From a bacterium A37T11 (GTDB lineage Bacteria > Bacteroidota > Bacteroidia > Sphingobacteriales > Sphingobacteriaceae), in NCBI GenBank assembly GCA_900109895.1, contig FOBR01000020.1, positions 50,657 through 114,656 of the forward strand: a stretch of DNA of 64,000 nucleotides, given 5' to 3'. Positions 1 through 9,332 of the stretch are shown one piece after another. Made by a program: the position numbers and the translations under genes. How positions within the stretch are numbered: the stretch's first letter is position 1; the number at the start of each line of letters is the position of its first letter. Below the pieces are notes generated by a model. It was not told where the DNA came from and searched no databases. It was given only the letters and a program-made list of their open reading frames with translations.

Positions 1-399
1 GGCATCCAACTGCACCATACGCGTGCGCATTTTGCCAGGGCGATGATGGAGGGTGTGCTGTTTGGGATATATGGTGTAGGCAAGGCGCTGGAAGAAATTA
101 CGGGGCCCATCGTTAAGATCAACGCAAGCGGGGGCTTTGCCAAGTCGGCTTTTTGGCTGCAAATGCTGGCAGACGTTTTCAATAAACAGGTAGTGGTCAA
201 AGAAAGTGTGGAGAGCTCGGCTTTGGGGGCGGCGATTATTGGGATGCATGCTTTGGGGCTGATCGATGACCTTATACTGCCTGAAGGGTTTGTTCCTTCG
301 TCTGAGACTTACGTGCCTAATATTGAAAAACATGAACAATACGTAAAAAACTACGCAGTTTTTGAGCGCATATATGATAAATTGAAAGAAGAATTTTAG
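1..399 (+). CDS. gntK: Gluconate kinase (FGGY family), C-terminal part
   Basis: The reading frame is open from base 1, so the gene begins upstream of the window; the first internal ATG at 43 is not the real start. The 132 visible residues match the C-terminal actin-like ATPase domain of FGGY sugar kinases: a conserved helix (RAMMEGVLFGIYGV), the ASGGFAKSAFW adenosine-binding stretch, and the SSALGAAIIGMHALG segment. FGGY gluconate kinases phosphorylate gluconate to 6-phosphogluconate in the cytoplasm. The gluconate permease gene starts 9 bp after its stop, which supports gluconate as substrate over xylulose or glycerol. Substrate assignment is inference from context; the family is clear. Confidence 0.8.
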   Translation, partial: GIQLHHTRAHFARAMMEGVLFGIYGVGKALEEITGPIVKINASGGFAKSAFWLQMLADVFNKQVVVKESVESSALGAAIIGMHALGLIDDLILPEGFVPSSETYVPNIEKHEQYVKNYAVFERIYDKLKEEF

Positions 400-408
400 C
401 CTATACGT

Positions 409-1725
409 ATGCCATTGTTCATTATTATTTGCGGGGTACTCCTGTTGTTGCTACTGGTGATCGTATTAAAAATAAATACGGTAATATCGCTGATCATAAC
501 AGCCATTGCGGTGGGTGCAGCCCAAGGCATGAAGGGCGACGCCATTCTGAAATCGGTGGAAGAAGGGGTGGGTAGTACGATGGGGCAGCTGGCACTGATC
601 CTGGCTTTTGGAGCTATGCTGGGCAAGTTGATCGCTGATGGAGGGGGTGCACAACGCATTACATCGGGCCTAAGCAAGGCCTTTGGTATTAAAAACCTGC
701 AATGGGCGATGGTATTGACTGGATTTTTGGTGGGCATCCCGCTATTTTATAATGTCGGCTTTGTGGTGCTGGTGCCTTTTGTGTTTATGGTTTGTGCTAC
801 GAGTAAGCTTCCATTGCTTTATGTAGGCATTCCATTACTGGCCGCCTTATCGGTTACCCATGGGTACTTGCCTCCTCACCCCGGCCCAACGTCCATTGTC
901 ATGCTTTATAAAGCAGACATGGGGCTGACGATGTTTTATGGAGCACTGGTTGCCATCCCGGCGATCATCATCAGCGGCCCGCTCTTTGCCCGGACATTGG
1001 GAGACATTAAAACCCATCCACCCAAAAATCTGTTTGAAGCACCCATCCGCCCAGAAGCAGATCTTCCGGGTTTTGGCATTAGTGTATTTACGGGGCTGTT
1101 TCCGGTAATGCTGATTGCGCTGGCTACTATCGGTGATGCCTGGCTGCCAAAGGGATCGGTAGTACTGCATACGTGTCACTTTTTAGGAAATCCGGTATTG
1201 GCGCTGTTGCTGGCTTCGTTACTGGCCATGTATACCATGGGTATACGCCAGGGCAAACGGCTTAAGGATTTGCTCGAACCGATGGAGGATGCGCTGCGAA
1301 GTGTCACCATGATCCTATTCATTATCGGCAGCGCAGGTGCTTTTAAGCAAGTGCTAACCGATAGCGGTGTGGCTGATTATATTTCGGTGCTGACGAAAGA
1401 TCTGCCGTTATCGCCACTGATTCTGGTATGGGCCATCGCAGCCGTTATCCGGGTAGCACTTGGTTCTGCCACCGTGGCAGCGCTAACAACGGCTGGCATT
1501 GCCGGACCGATCATTGCAGCTACACATGTCAGTCCGGAACTCATGGTGCTGGCTACGGGTGCCGGTAGCCTGATGTTTTCACATGTGAATGACCCGGGCT
1601 TTTGGATGTTTAAGGAATACTTTGGCCTTAGCATACGTGACACCGTCCGTTCATGGTCTGTGATGGAAACACTGGTTTCAGTGATAGGATTGTTGGGGGT
1701 GTTGCTTCTGAATTTGTTTATTTAA
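409..1725 (+). CDS. gntP: Gluconate:H+ symporter, GntP family
   Basis: A 438-residue, highly hydrophobic inner-membrane protein with about 12-14 predicted spans, the usual size for GntP permeases. It carries the family's early glycine-rich segment (ADGGGAQRITSGL, about residue 75), a HGYLPPHPGP stretch near residue 150, and a C-terminal half with SATVAALTTAGIAGP and a FSHVNDPGFWMFKEYF motif typical of GntP/GntT. It imports gluconate with protons. It lies 9 bp behind the kinase gene and is almost certainly co-transcribed with it, giving an uptake-plus-phosphorylation unit. The start is the ATG at 409. Confidence 0.9.
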   Translation: MPLFIIICGVLLLLLLVIVLKINTVISLIITAIAVGAAQGMKGDAILKSVEEGVGSTMGQLALILAFGAMLGKLIADGGGAQRITSGLSKAFGIKNLQWAMVLTGFLVGIPLFYNVGFVVLVPFVFMVCATSKLPLLYVGIPLLAALSVTHGYLPPHPGPTSIVMLYKADMGLTMFYGALVAIPAIIISGPLFARTLGDIKTHPPKNLFEAPIRPEADLPGFGISVFTGLFPVMLIALATIGDAWLPKGSVVLHTCHFLGNPVLALLLASLLAMYTMGIRQGKRLKDLLEPMEDALRSVTMILFIIGSAGAFKQVLTDSGVADYISVLTKDLPLSPLILVWAIAAVIRVALGSATVAALTTAGIAGPIIAATHVSPELMVLATGAGSLMFSHVNDPGFWMFKEYFGLSIRDTVRSWSVMETLVSVIGLLGVLLLNLFI

Positions 1726-1794
1726 TATAACTCAGGTAATTGTTTCATGTAATTCGTTTCAGATGGAAATGAAATCGTTTTGAATGATTATTAA

Positions 1795-1833
1795 TGAATG
1801 AATGACGACACCCCAAATACCATCATTCATTCA
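1795..1833. terminator. Inverted repeat between convergent genes, weak terminator candidate
   Basis: TGAATGAATGA at 1795-1805 is complementary to TCATTCATTCA at 1823-1833 across a 17-base loop. It lies between gntP and the converging YbjQ gene. The stem is AT-rich and lacks a clear T-run, so the terminator role is only a possibility. Confidence 0.4.
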
Positions 1834-1846
1834 TCAATTGAAAAAA

Positions 1847-2179
1847 CTACTGCGTAATTTCTTCTAAAACTACTGCCGTGCCGCTGGCAGTCACCATAAG
1901 CATACTGCCCCCACTGCCCACGGTTTCATAGTCGAGGTCGACACCTACAATGGCATTTGCACCAATAGAGGCCGCATATTCTTGCATTTCAAAGACGGCT
2001 GTGTCTTTGGCCTCCCGAAGGACTTTTTCATATGATCCGGACCTTCCGCCCACAAAATCGCTGATGCTGGCAAAAATATCTCTAAAGAAGTTGGCCCCAA
2101 TGATGGTTTCCCCTGTGACCAGGCCGATGTACTTTATTATTTTTTTCCCTTCAATATTGGGAGTGGTTGTAATGATCAT
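1847..2179 (-). CDS. YbjQ/UPF0145 family protein
   Basis: A 110-residue protein that matches the small YbjQ family: N-terminal [11 protein letters not shown], a central [18 protein letters not shown] segment, and the diagnostic [17 protein letters not shown] stretch near residue 75. It has no signal peptide and no membrane span. Family members form pentameric rings and have been annotated as heavy-metal-binding, but the physiological role is not established. It stands alone, convergent with gntP and about 60 bp downstream (on its strand) of the MFS gene, so it may be read as the second gene after that transporter. Length is normal for the family. Confidence 0.85.
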   Translation of the reverse strand: MIITTTPNIEGKKIIKYIGLVTGETIIGANFFRDIFASISDFVGGRSGSYEKVLREAKDTAVFEMQEYAASIGANAIVGVDLDYETVGSGGSMLMVTASGTAVVLEEITQ

Positions 2180-2236
2180 ACCGCTTGTTTTTTATTATTC
2201 AGACTACCAAACAGGTTAATTGTTACTTATAGCCAA

Positions 2237-3475
2237 TTATGATGGCGTGGCTGCCGACTTTTTTGCCACAAGTTTTGCTACCTGGAAAATCACATAAATG
2301 CCTACGATGGATATACCGCTCAGGACGTAGGCCACCTTATCATAATGCTCCAAGGGGGCTGCTTTATGTGCCTGGACAACGATGAGGCCAGCGATGGACG
2401 CCGCTATCCCACCCGAGATTTGCTGGATAGATGAATTGATACTCATGAAGGCCCCGCGATCTTCCTGTTCTGGTACGGCACTGACCAGCGCCATGGCAGG
2501 CACCATACGGCTCATGATACCCATCATGAGCAATACATTATACCCTATGGCCATCCAGAGAGGAGTTTCTCCCAGCTGTGTATAAACTAAACATACGATG
2601 ATCATCCAAACGCTGGCAATCGTAAAAATAATGGCTTTGTTTATTTTATCGCTTAGCCGCCCGATTAGCGGCATCAAGAATAGGGCACAGACGCCTGACA
2701 CCAGGAACAGCAATGGGAGTTGTGCCGGTGAGATCTTCAGGTTGTTTACAGCAAAGGCGCTTCCAAATGGAAACATCATGAACGCCCCCAGGGAAAGTAG
2801 CGCGGTGGATATAAAACCGATGTAGTAATTGTTTTTAACCAAGGTATGCCACAGATGTCTGAGCACGGTCTTATTCTGCTGTAGGGAGAGGTGCCCCGTT
2901 ATGGGCTGTAGCTTGAACACGATCAACAAACTTATGAGGCAGGCCAGGATGGCCACGAGCAGAAACGGCGCACTCCAATCCCAACGGTTGGCCAGAAACA
3001 GACCAATGGGTACGCCCAATACCTGACTTGCTCCAAATCCCATCTGCATAAAACCCATGACCCGCCCTCGTTGTTCCAGGCTGAAAAGGTCGGTAATAAT
3101 GGCCAATGAAATGGAACCGATGACTCCGCCAAAGATGCCTGTCAGGATGCGTGCTGCCACCAGCTGATAGTAGGAATGCGACAGTCCGCATAGAAAGGTT
3201 CCAACAATAAAACCCGTGTAGAAAAATAGCAAAAGTTTTTTTCGGTCAAAACGGTCGGCAAATCCAGCTGTGAGCAACCCTGACAGTCCCGCACTATAAG
3301 CATAGGCCGATACGGCTGTACCAAATTGGGACGGGGAAAGCGATAGTGACTTCATCATGAAGTCGCCTAGTGGCGACATGACCATGAAATCCAATATAAC
3401 GGTAAACTGCGTAATGGCCAAGATGAAAATCTGCAGTTTTTGGTTGCCTGTAAAAGAGGTTGATTTTTTATCCAT
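2237..3475 (-). CDS. MFS transporter (DHA1-type, 12 spans)
   Basis: A 412-residue inner-membrane protein with 12 predicted helices. The MFS motif A appears after helix 2 as GFADRFDRKK at residues 71-80. The first helix holds an acidic residue (ILDFMVMSPLGDFM), as in drug/proton antiporters and arabinose-efflux-type permeases. The substrate cannot be read from the sequence; export of a small molecule driven by the proton gradient is the family role. The start is the ATG at 3475; on the coding strand a TAAGTTTG element (complement of 3486-3493) sits just upstream and suggests a very short leader. It is divergent from topB. Confidence 0.85.
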   Translation of the reverse strand: MDKKSTSFTGNQKLQIFILAITQFTVILDFMVMSPLGDFMMKSLSLSPSQFGTAVSAYAYSAGLSGLLTAGFADRFDRKKLLLFFYTGFIVGTFLCGLSHSYYQLVAARILTGIFGGVIGSISLAIITDLFSLEQRGRVMGFMQMGFGASQVLGVPIGLFLANRWDWSAPFLLVAILACLISLLIVFKLQPITGHLSLQQNKTVLRHLWHTLVKNNYYIGFISTALLSLGAFMMFPFGSAFAVNNLKISPAQLPLLFLVSGVCALFLMPLIGRLSDKINKAIIFTIASVWMIIVCLVYTQLGETPLWMAIGYNVLLMMGIMSRMVPAMALVSAVPEQEDRGAFMSINSSIQQISGGIAASIAGLIVVQAHKAAPLEHYDKVAYVLSGISIVGIYVIFQVAKLVAKKSAATPS

Positions 3476-3563
3476 TGTTAAGCGCCAAACTTAGTTAAAA
3501 TGGAAAGAATTTCCAAAGCTTGTCCCTTTTCACGAAATTCGCTGCCGTCCATAAAAAGAAAGA

Positions 3564-5699
3564 ATGAAGGTTTGTATAGCAGAAAAACCCAGTGTTGCCA
3601 AAGATATTGCCCAGGTCATCGGTGCTACCGCCCGTATGGATGGGTATTATGAGGGTAATGGCTATCAGGTAACGTGGACCTTTGGACATTTGTGCACGCT
3701 GAAAGAACCACACGACTACGTGCCAGAATGGAAGTCCTGGCGATTAGAACTACTGCCTATCATTCCTACAAATTTTGGCATCAAGCTGATCCAAAACAAA
3801 GGCATTGAAAAGCAATTTGCTATAATTGAGCGGCTCATTGCTGGTTGTGAAGAAGTGATTAACTGTGGTGATGCCGGCCAGGAAGGAGAGCTCATTCAAC
3901 GGTGGGTATTGCTCAAAGCCCATTGCAAGGTTCCGGTAAAGCGGTTATGGATCTCTTCTCTGACCGAATCGGCCATCCGCGATGGCTTTCTAAAACTAAA
4001 ACCCGCTGAAGACTACCTGCACCTTTACTCTGCTGGCAGCGCCCGTGCCATCGGAGACTGGCTACTGGGAATCAATGCCACTAGGCTTTTTACAACCAAA
4101 TTTGGGGCTTATAAAACCGTATTGTCTATTGGGAGGGTACAAACTCCAACCCTGGCCATGCTGGTACAGCGACAGAAAGAGATCAATGCTTTTAAGCCCG
4201 AAGAATATTGGGAGCTAAAGACGACCTACCGTGATACCGTTTTCACCGCCAATATAGACAGGCTTAAGTTGGCCGAAAGAGCCCAAAAAGGATTGGAGTA
4301 CTTAAAAAAGTATCCTATTGAAATTGTTTCATTTGATACTAAGGAGGGAAAAGAAAAAAATCCGCGCTTATTTGACCTGACCTCCCTGCAGGTGGAGGCT
4401 AATAAAAAATATGCCTTTTCGGCAGACCAGACGCTAAAATACATTCAAAGCCTTTATGAAAAAAAACTGGTGACATACCCGCGTGTGGATACCACTTACC
4501 TGTCTGAGGACTTATTTGAACAGGTGCCTGCTATCCTAAAAAGCATGACCTTTTATGCGGAGCTGACTGCACCGGTTTTGGCAGCCTCCATTCAAAAGTC
4601 AAAACAAGTGTTTGACAATTCGAAGGTGACTGACCATCATGCCATCATACCAACAGAAATCTTGCCTGGAGCGCTTCCACTGGATGAAAAAAGGATCTAC
4701 GACCTGGTTGCCCGACGTTTTATTGCTGTATTTTATCCAGAATGTAAAGTAGCCAACACACTGGTAGAAGCTAAGGTGGGAGAAATCCCATTTAAGGCGA
4801 CAGGCAAACAGATCCTTGAACCTGGTTGGCGTGTGCTATATCCTAAGGAAAAAAAAGAAGGAAAAGAAGAACAGGAAGAACAGGAGATCCCCCTATTTGT
4901 GGCTGGCGAAAGTGGCCCGCATGATCCTTTTATCCATCAGGGTAAAACGACTGCTCCCAAGCCTTATTCTGAAGCGACGCTTTTGCGGGCCATGGAAACC
5001 GCAGGTAAACAAGTGGATGACGAGGAACTACGCGAGTTATTAAAAGATAATGGTATTGGCAGACCGTCTACCCGGGCAAATATCATCGAAACGCTGTTCA
5101 GGAGAAAATATATTGAAAAGCGGAAGCGGAACCTATTTGCCACGCAAACGGGTATTGACCTCATCGATACGATCAAAGATGAACTACTTAAAAGCCCTGA
5201 ACTGACAGGTGCCTGGGAACGAAAACTCCGCCTAATGGAAAAGGGAAACTATGACTCGGATGTTTTCAAGAAGGAATTGATCGATATGGTAATTACATTG
5301 ACTCAGGAAGTAAAAACGAGTCAGTACAAAGCAATAACTTCTGCCCCCCGACCAGCAAATATACCAGACGTAACTGCTCAGCAAAAGCCCAAAATCCGAA
5401 AATCGAAAAGCCCCGATGGTGAAAAAATGGCTCAAATTGTAGGTATTATTTGTCCTAAGTGCGGAAACAACCAGGTGGTAAAAGGGAAAACCGCTTATGG
5501 ATGCCCTGATCACCGTGGCTGCGGATTTTTAATTCCTTTTGAGGCTTTTGGAAAAAAACTTTCGGAAAAACAAATCGCCGACTTGCTGGTGAAAAAGAAA
5601 ACTGGCCGCATCAAGGGGTTTATCAGACCCGAGGAAAGCCAAAAACAGGATGGTTACTTGACGTTAGATGATTCTTTCAGACTAACACTAATCAGATAG
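3564..5699 (+). CDS. topB: DNA topoisomerase III (type IA)
   Basis: A 711-residue type IA topoisomerase that cuts and passes single DNA strands, acting with RecQ-type helicases on recombination and replication intermediates. The Toprim domain is at the N-terminus (KVCIAEKPSVAKDIA; GDAGQEGELIQRW near residue 100). The catalytic tyrosine lies in LVTYPRVDTTYLSEDL near residue 305, and the SIGRVQTPTLAMLVQR helix is intact. After a charged insert (KEEQEEQE) the protein ends with a four-cysteine zinc-finger-like module (CPKCGNNQ...CPDHRGC, about residues 630-655) and a short tail. Length and motif order are normal. Its last 12 bases overlap the 3' end of a small gene on the other strand. Confidence 0.95.
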   Translation: MKVCIAEKPSVAKDIAQVIGATARMDGYYEGNGYQVTWTFGHLCTLKEPHDYVPEWKSWRLELLPIIPTNFGIKLIQNKGIEKQFAIIERLIAGCEEVINCGDAGQEGELIQRWVLLKAHCKVPVKRLWISSLTESAIRDGFLKLKPAEDYLHLYSAGSARAIGDWLLGINATRLFTTKFGAYKTVLSIGRVQTPTLAMLVQRQKEINAFKPEEYWELKTTYRDTVFTANIDRLKLAERAQKGLEYLKKYPIEIVSFDTKEGKEKNPRLFDLTSLQVEANKKYAFSADQTLKYIQSLYEKKLVTYPRVDTTYLSEDLFEQVPAILKSMTFYAELTAPVLAASIQKSKQVFDNSKVTDHHAIIPTEILPGALPLDEKRIYDLVARRFIAVFYPECKVANTLVEAKVGEIPFKATGKQILEPGWRVLYPKEKKEGKEEQEEQEIPLFVAGESGPHDPFIHQGKTTAPKPYSEATLLRAMETAGKQVDDEELRELLKDNGIGRPSTRANIIETLFRRKYIEKRKRNLFATQTGIDLIDTIKDELLKSPELTGAWERKLRLMEKGNYDSDVFKKELIDMVITLTQEVKTSQYKAITSAPRPANIPDVTAQQKPKIRKSKSPDGEKMAQIVGIICPKCGNNQVVKGKTAYGCPDHRGCGFLIPFEAFGKKLSEKQIADLLVKKKTGRIKGFIRPEESQKQDGYLTLDDSFRLTLIR

Positions 5700-5858
5700 C
5701 ATCCCTTTTAAGAAATCAGTTCCGAAATAAAATACCGCCAGCCAAATAAGGCCTTTGATCAGAAAGAAAAGGAACCCGACGAGCCCGATACGCTTTAGCC
5801 AGCGCTTAAACTTATTTTGCTGTTCGGGTGTTTCCTGTGGTGCTGACGTTTCGGCCAT
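5688..5858 (-). CDS. Small single-span membrane protein, 56 aa
   Basis: This frame starts at the ATG at 5858 and ends at the TAG at 5688-5690, so its last 12 bases lie inside the end of topB (convergent overlap). The product has a polar N-terminus (AETSAPQETPEQQNK), a basic stretch (FKRWLKR), one hydrophobic helix at about residues 24-45 (GLVGFLFFLIKGLIWLAVFY) and a short tail. A positive patch followed by a span predicts an N-in inner-membrane protein. The function is unknown. Coding status is supported by composition and by the gene filling the gap between topB and the divergent YjbQ gene; no homologue search was possible. Confidence 0.65.
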   Translation of the reverse strand: MAETSAPQETPEQQNKFKRWLKRIGLVGFLFFLIKGLIWLAVFYFGTDFLKGMLSD

Positions 5859-5889
5859 AATACAAAAATAATAAAAATATTAAATTGAT

Positions 5890-5897
5890 TAACTTTG
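5890..5897 (+). promoter_or_regulatory. TAnnTTTG element 3 bp before the YjbQ start
   Basis: TAACTTTG matches the Bacteroidota -7 consensus TAnnTTTG and is separated from the ATG at 5901 by only three bases. Transcription from it would give a leaderless or nearly leaderless mRNA. No good TTTG -33 box is visible. The element favours ATG 5901 over the TTG at 5895, which lies within it. Confidence 0.45.
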
Positions 5898-5900
5898 GGG

Positions 5901-6323
5901 ATGGAACTATTTCAGGAATATATTACGTTGCCTGCTAAATCAAGAGGTTTTCACCTTATAACCAATCAGATTAATGCTAGCTTGGGGTCTATAAGACATT
6001 GGCAAAAGGGCATCTGCCATGTTTTCATTCAGCACACTTCTGCTTCCCTGACCATTAATGAAAATGCCGACCCCACAGTGCGGGTGGATTTTGAAATGTA
6101 TTTTAATAAGGCGGTCCCGGAAGACGATCCCGACTATCGGCACGATGATGAGGGTTCTGATGATATGCCTGCACATATCAAGTCTTCACTGATGGGTGCT
6201 TCCATCTCCATTCCCATCAGCCATGGCCGGTTGGCGTTGGGTACCTGGCAGGGCGTCTATTTATGTGAACACCGAAATAGAGGAGGCAGCAGGCGGTTAG
6301 TTATAACTGCCTGGGGAAGCTAA
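5901..6323 (+). CDS. YjbQ family protein (UPF0047; secondary thiamine-phosphate synthase family)
   Basis: A 140-residue cytoplasmic protein of the YjbQ/UPF0047 fold. The family signatures are present in order: VFIQHTSASLTINENADPTV near residue 35, a HDDEGSDDMPAHIKS segment near 80, and the C-terminal block GTWQGVYLCEHRNRGG. Family members show weak thiamine-phosphate synthase activity in vitro, but the real role is unsettled. The ATG at 5901 is chosen because an in-frame TTG two codons upstream overlaps the promoter-like TAACTTTG. It is monocistronic and divergent from the 56-aa membrane protein gene. Confidence 0.88.
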   Translation: MELFQEYITLPAKSRGFHLITNQINASLGSIRHWQKGICHVFIQHTSASLTINENADPTVRVDFEMYFNKAVPEDDPDYRHDDEGSDDMPAHIKSSLMGASISIPISHGRLALGTWQGVYLCEHRNRGGSRRLVITAWGS

Positions 6324-6457
6324 CCAACCGCTTATTTATATTAATTCTAGGAAACTTGACATTTATCTTGTAGATTTGTTTTTTTCCCTGTCAGCAATTG
6401 AAATTATTTAGCTGATTGTAGGCTAAAATAATTTTTAATTACAAATTGCTTATTTCC

Positions 6458-7981
6458 ATGTTTGATTCATCTGTGCTACAAGCCCCCCCCAGACCAGTCG
6501 ATTTTTCTGGATATATTAAGGATTTTGAGGCGATGCTGCACACCTTGTTCCACGAAAAGGAAAATATAAACACACTAAGCCTGGAAAGGGGATTGCCACC
6601 ATGGGTACGCACCGAAATTATGTCGCATGTGCCGCTTTCAGTAGCTATTCCAACAGAATTTGGTGGTCGTGGTGCAATTGTGAAAGAATGCTTGGCTATG
6701 CTGGCAGCTGCTTCCTATGAATCGTTGCCTTTATCGCTGACCTTTGGCATTAACATCGCCCTATTTCTCGAGCCAGTGGCCAAATATGCCCAGGAGTCGG
6801 TCAAAGCCGGCATTTTTGAGCGTTTTATAAATGAACAGGCGTTGGGAGGCCTGATGATCACCGAACCGGATTATGGTAGTGATGCGCTCAATATGAAAAC
6901 GGTGAATAGGGAGTTTGAAAATACCTACCATATTAAAGGCACCAAACACTGGCAAGGACTCACTGGACTGGCTGATTTTTGGATCATCGCATCCAGAAAG
7001 GCCCTTGAGGGAGGGGACCTGAACCGTGACATCGATTTTTTCATTTGCGACACCAGCCAAAAAAACCAGCAAGTACAGGTAACAGAAGTATTTGACAGTT
7101 TGGGCTTATATATGATCCCTTATGGCCGCAATGAACTAGACCTGGAAGTCCCGAAGTCGTTTAAACTCCAACCAGAATCAACGGGCATAAAGATGATGCT
7201 CGACATCCTGCACCGGAGCAGGCTTCAATTCCCTGGGATGGGGATGGGTTTCATTAAACGGATGCTGGATGAGGCTATATACCATTGTGATAATAGGCTG
7301 GTGGGTGGAAACAAGCTGCTTTCTATGGATCAGATCCAATTTCAGCTATCCCGCATTCAATCTGCATACACGATCTGTTCGGCCATGTGTGCCAAAAGCA
7401 GCCAAATGAGTGGGATTGATCACAACTTGGCGATGATGGGCCTTGAAGCAAACAGCATGAAAGCACTGGTCACTGATCTGATGCATGAGTCTGCGCAGTT
7501 GCTGGTGCAGATGTCTGGTGCAAACGGCTACCGCATCAGCCATATTGGGGGCCGGGGCATAATGGACAGCCGGCCTTTTCAAATTTTCGAGGGATCTAAC
7601 GAAATGCTTTACCATCAAATAGCTGAAACGATGCTACGTTTGATGAAAAAAGAAAAGGAAACCCAATTGTTTAGGTTTCTTAAAACCCATCCACTTACCA
7701 CCGTTGCTTGCGAACATTTCAAAAATGATCTTAGCTTTGAGATCAATACTGCCTTGGCTCCTCGCAAGCTTATCGATCTTGGCAAGGTGCTGGCACGAAT
7801 TATCGCTATAGGCAATGTGCTGGAGCTACAGGAAAAGGGTTTCAGACAAGACCTTGTTCAAAACTGCATGACTACGGTTAGGCAAGAAATAACCAGCCTT
7901 ATCCGGTGCTTTGGCTTTGAAAATGGTGTACAGGTAATCCATGATTATGACGAGCAGAGCTCCTGGATCTCCTTTTCTTAA
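6458..7981 (+). CDS. Acyl-CoA dehydrogenase family protein
   Basis: A 507-residue FAD-dependent acyl-CoA dehydrogenase homologue. The N-terminal helical domain is followed by the middle beta-domain with a TEPDYGSDALNMKT motif near residue 145, then a helical C-terminal domain ending in the conserved FQIFEGSNEMLYHQIAE segment, where the E of FEGS is at the position of the catalytic base in short-chain enzymes. It is longer than classical members by about 120 residues because of an extra C-terminal helical region. The substrate is unknown. A TTG four codons upstream is in frame, but the ATG at 6458 is the natural start. fabF converges on it from the other side of a shared terminator. Confidence 0.85.
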   Translation: MFDSSVLQAPPRPVDFSGYIKDFEAMLHTLFHEKENINTLSLERGLPPWVRTEIMSHVPLSVAIPTEFGGRGAIVKECLAMLAAASYESLPLSLTFGINIALFLEPVAKYAQESVKAGIFERFINEQALGGLMITEPDYGSDALNMKTVNREFENTYHIKGTKHWQGLTGLADFWIIASRKALEGGDLNRDIDFFICDTSQKNQQVQVTEVFDSLGLYMIPYGRNELDLEVPKSFKLQPESTGIKMMLDILHRSRLQFPGMGMGFIKRMLDEAIYHCDNRLVGGNKLLSMDQIQFQLSRIQSAYTICSAMCAKSSQMSGIDHNLAMMGLEANSMKALVTDLMHESAQLLVQMSGANGYRISHIGGRGIMDSRPFQIFEGSNEMLYHQIAETMLRLMKKEKETQLFRFLKTHPLTTVACEHFKNDLSFEINTALAPRKLIDLGKVLARIIAIGNVLELQEKGFRQDLVQNCMTTVRQEITSLIRCFGFENGVQVIHDYDEQSSWISFS

Positions 7982-7985
7982 GCAC

Positions 7986-8030
7986 AAAAGCGGAAAGCTT
8001 AAAAAAATTTTTTTTAAGCTTTCCGCTTTT
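7986..8030. terminator. Bidirectional terminator (perfect palindrome)
   Basis: AAAAGCGGAAAGCTTAAAA on the left is mirrored by TTTTAAGCTTTCCGCTTTT on the right, giving a long near-perfect palindrome with an A7/T8 centre. It sits between the converging acyl-CoA dehydrogenase and fabF genes, and its right end contains the first bases of the fabF stop codon complement. T-runs on either strand make it a plausible terminator for both genes. Confidence 0.8.
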
Positions 8031-9273
8031 AGGCTTTAAGCTTCTTAAAAATTACTATCGCATTGTGGCCTCCAAATCCGAAGGCATTACTCATCGCAGC
8101 TTCTACTTTTCTTTCCTCAGCGGTATTTATAACAATGTGCAGATCTTTGGGAATGGCAGGATCCAGTTCTTGTACGTTGGTAGTGGGCGGAATGATCTGA
8201 TGATTGATAGCCAGGATGGACAAAATGGCTTCAATAGCTCCTGCCGCCCCTAAGAGATGGCCCGTCATGGACTTAGTAGCACTTATGCTTAAGTTTTCCG
8301 TCGATTTAAACACCTTTTTAACGGCGTTGACCTCACTCAGGTCACCTATAGCGGTAGAGGTAGCATGCATATTGATGTAGTCAATCTGTCCGGGATCCAG
8401 TTGGGCTTCTTCCAGTGCCAGCTGCATCGCTTTTGCAGCACCCAGTCCTTCCGGATGCGGAGAAGAGATGTGATAGGCATCGGCTGTCATTGCTGCACCT
8501 ACCAGCTCTGCGTATATTTTAGCCCCCCGCTGTTTGGCATGCTCATACTCTTCCAGGATGAGGGCTCCTGCACCTTCTCCCATTACAAACCCATCCCGTT
8601 GTATATCAAAAGGCCGACTAGCGTGTGTAGGATCGTCATTGCGGGTAGACATGGCTTTCATTGCTGCAAAGCCCCCTACAGAAGCTGAAGTAATGGGAGC
8701 TTCAGAGCCGCCGGTTACAAAGATCTTGGCTTTGCCCAAACGGATATAATTAAAGGCATCCATCATAGCTGTATTAGATGTGGCGCAAGCGGATACCGTG
8801 GTGTAGTTGATGCCTCTCAGGTTAAATTTCATTGAAATTAATCCAGAGGCCATATTGGCAATCAACTTAGGAACAAAAAATGGATTAAAACGGGGGGAAT
8901 AATTACCAGTTACATAATTGGTAACTTCGCTCTCAAATGTTTCCATGCCACCCTGACCACTGCCCCAGATGACTCCTATATCAAATGGATCTATTTTCTC
9001 CAGATCTATACCTGCATCTTCCATTGCCTGTGCGGCAGCATGCAACGCAAACTGGGTAAAGGGGTCAGACTTCTTAATTTCATTGTGGGTCAAATAACGT
9101 TGCGGTTGGAAATTTTTCACCTCACAGGCGATGCGTGTACGAAATTTTTCGGCATTAAAATGCGTTATCGGGCCTGCACCGCCCACCCCATGAATGCTAT
9201 TATCCCAAAATTCCTGTACGGTATGGCCTGTAGGTGCTAAGACCCCCATACCTGTTATCACCACTCTTTTCAT
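8029..9273 (-). CDS. fabF: 3-oxoacyl-ACP synthase II (KAS II)
   Basis: A 414-residue condensing enzyme that elongates acyl-ACP with malonyl-ACP in fatty acid synthesis. The catalytic triad is complete: Cys163 in TTVSACATSN, His303 in NMHATSTAIGD, and His339 with Lys334 in SATKSMTGHLLGAAGA. The FGFGGHNAIVIF C-terminal signature is present. No acyl carrier protein gene is adjacent, so this may be a stand-alone copy rather than the one in the main fab cluster. It has its own promoter just upstream and shares a terminator with the convergent acyl-CoA dehydrogenase gene. Confidence 0.95.
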   Translation of the reverse strand: MKRVVITGMGVLAPTGHTVQEFWDNSIHGVGGAGPITHFNAEKFRTRIACEVKNFQPQRYLTHNEIKKSDPFTQFALHAAAQAMEDAGIDLEKIDPFDIGVIWGSGQGGMETFESEVTNYVTGNYSPRFNPFFVPKLIANMASGLISMKFNLRGINYTTVSACATSNTAMMDAFNYIRLGKAKIFVTGGSEAPITSASVGGFAAMKAMSTRNDDPTHASRPFDIQRDGFVMGEGAGALILEEYEHAKQRGAKIYAELVGAAMTADAYHISSPHPEGLGAAKAMQLALEEAQLDPGQIDYINMHATSTAIGDLSEVNAVKKVFKSTENLSISATKSMTGHLLGAAGAIEAILSILAINHQIIPPTTNVQELDPAIPKDLHIVINTAEERKVEAAMSNAFGFGGHNAIVIFKKLKA

Positions 9274-9300
9274 TGATTGTTTTAAATTCTAAAAATCCGG

Positions 9301-9332
9301 CAAAAATAGGTCAATTGCCAAGACAAACCAAA
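9301..9332 (-). promoter_or_regulatory. fabF promoter, Bacteroidota type
   Basis: Read on the minus strand, TTTG (complement of 9329-9332) is followed after 20 bases by TATTTTTG (complement of 9301-9308). This matches TTTG-N(17-23)-TAnnTTTG. The fabF ATG at 9273 lies about 28 bases further on. Confidence 0.6.
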
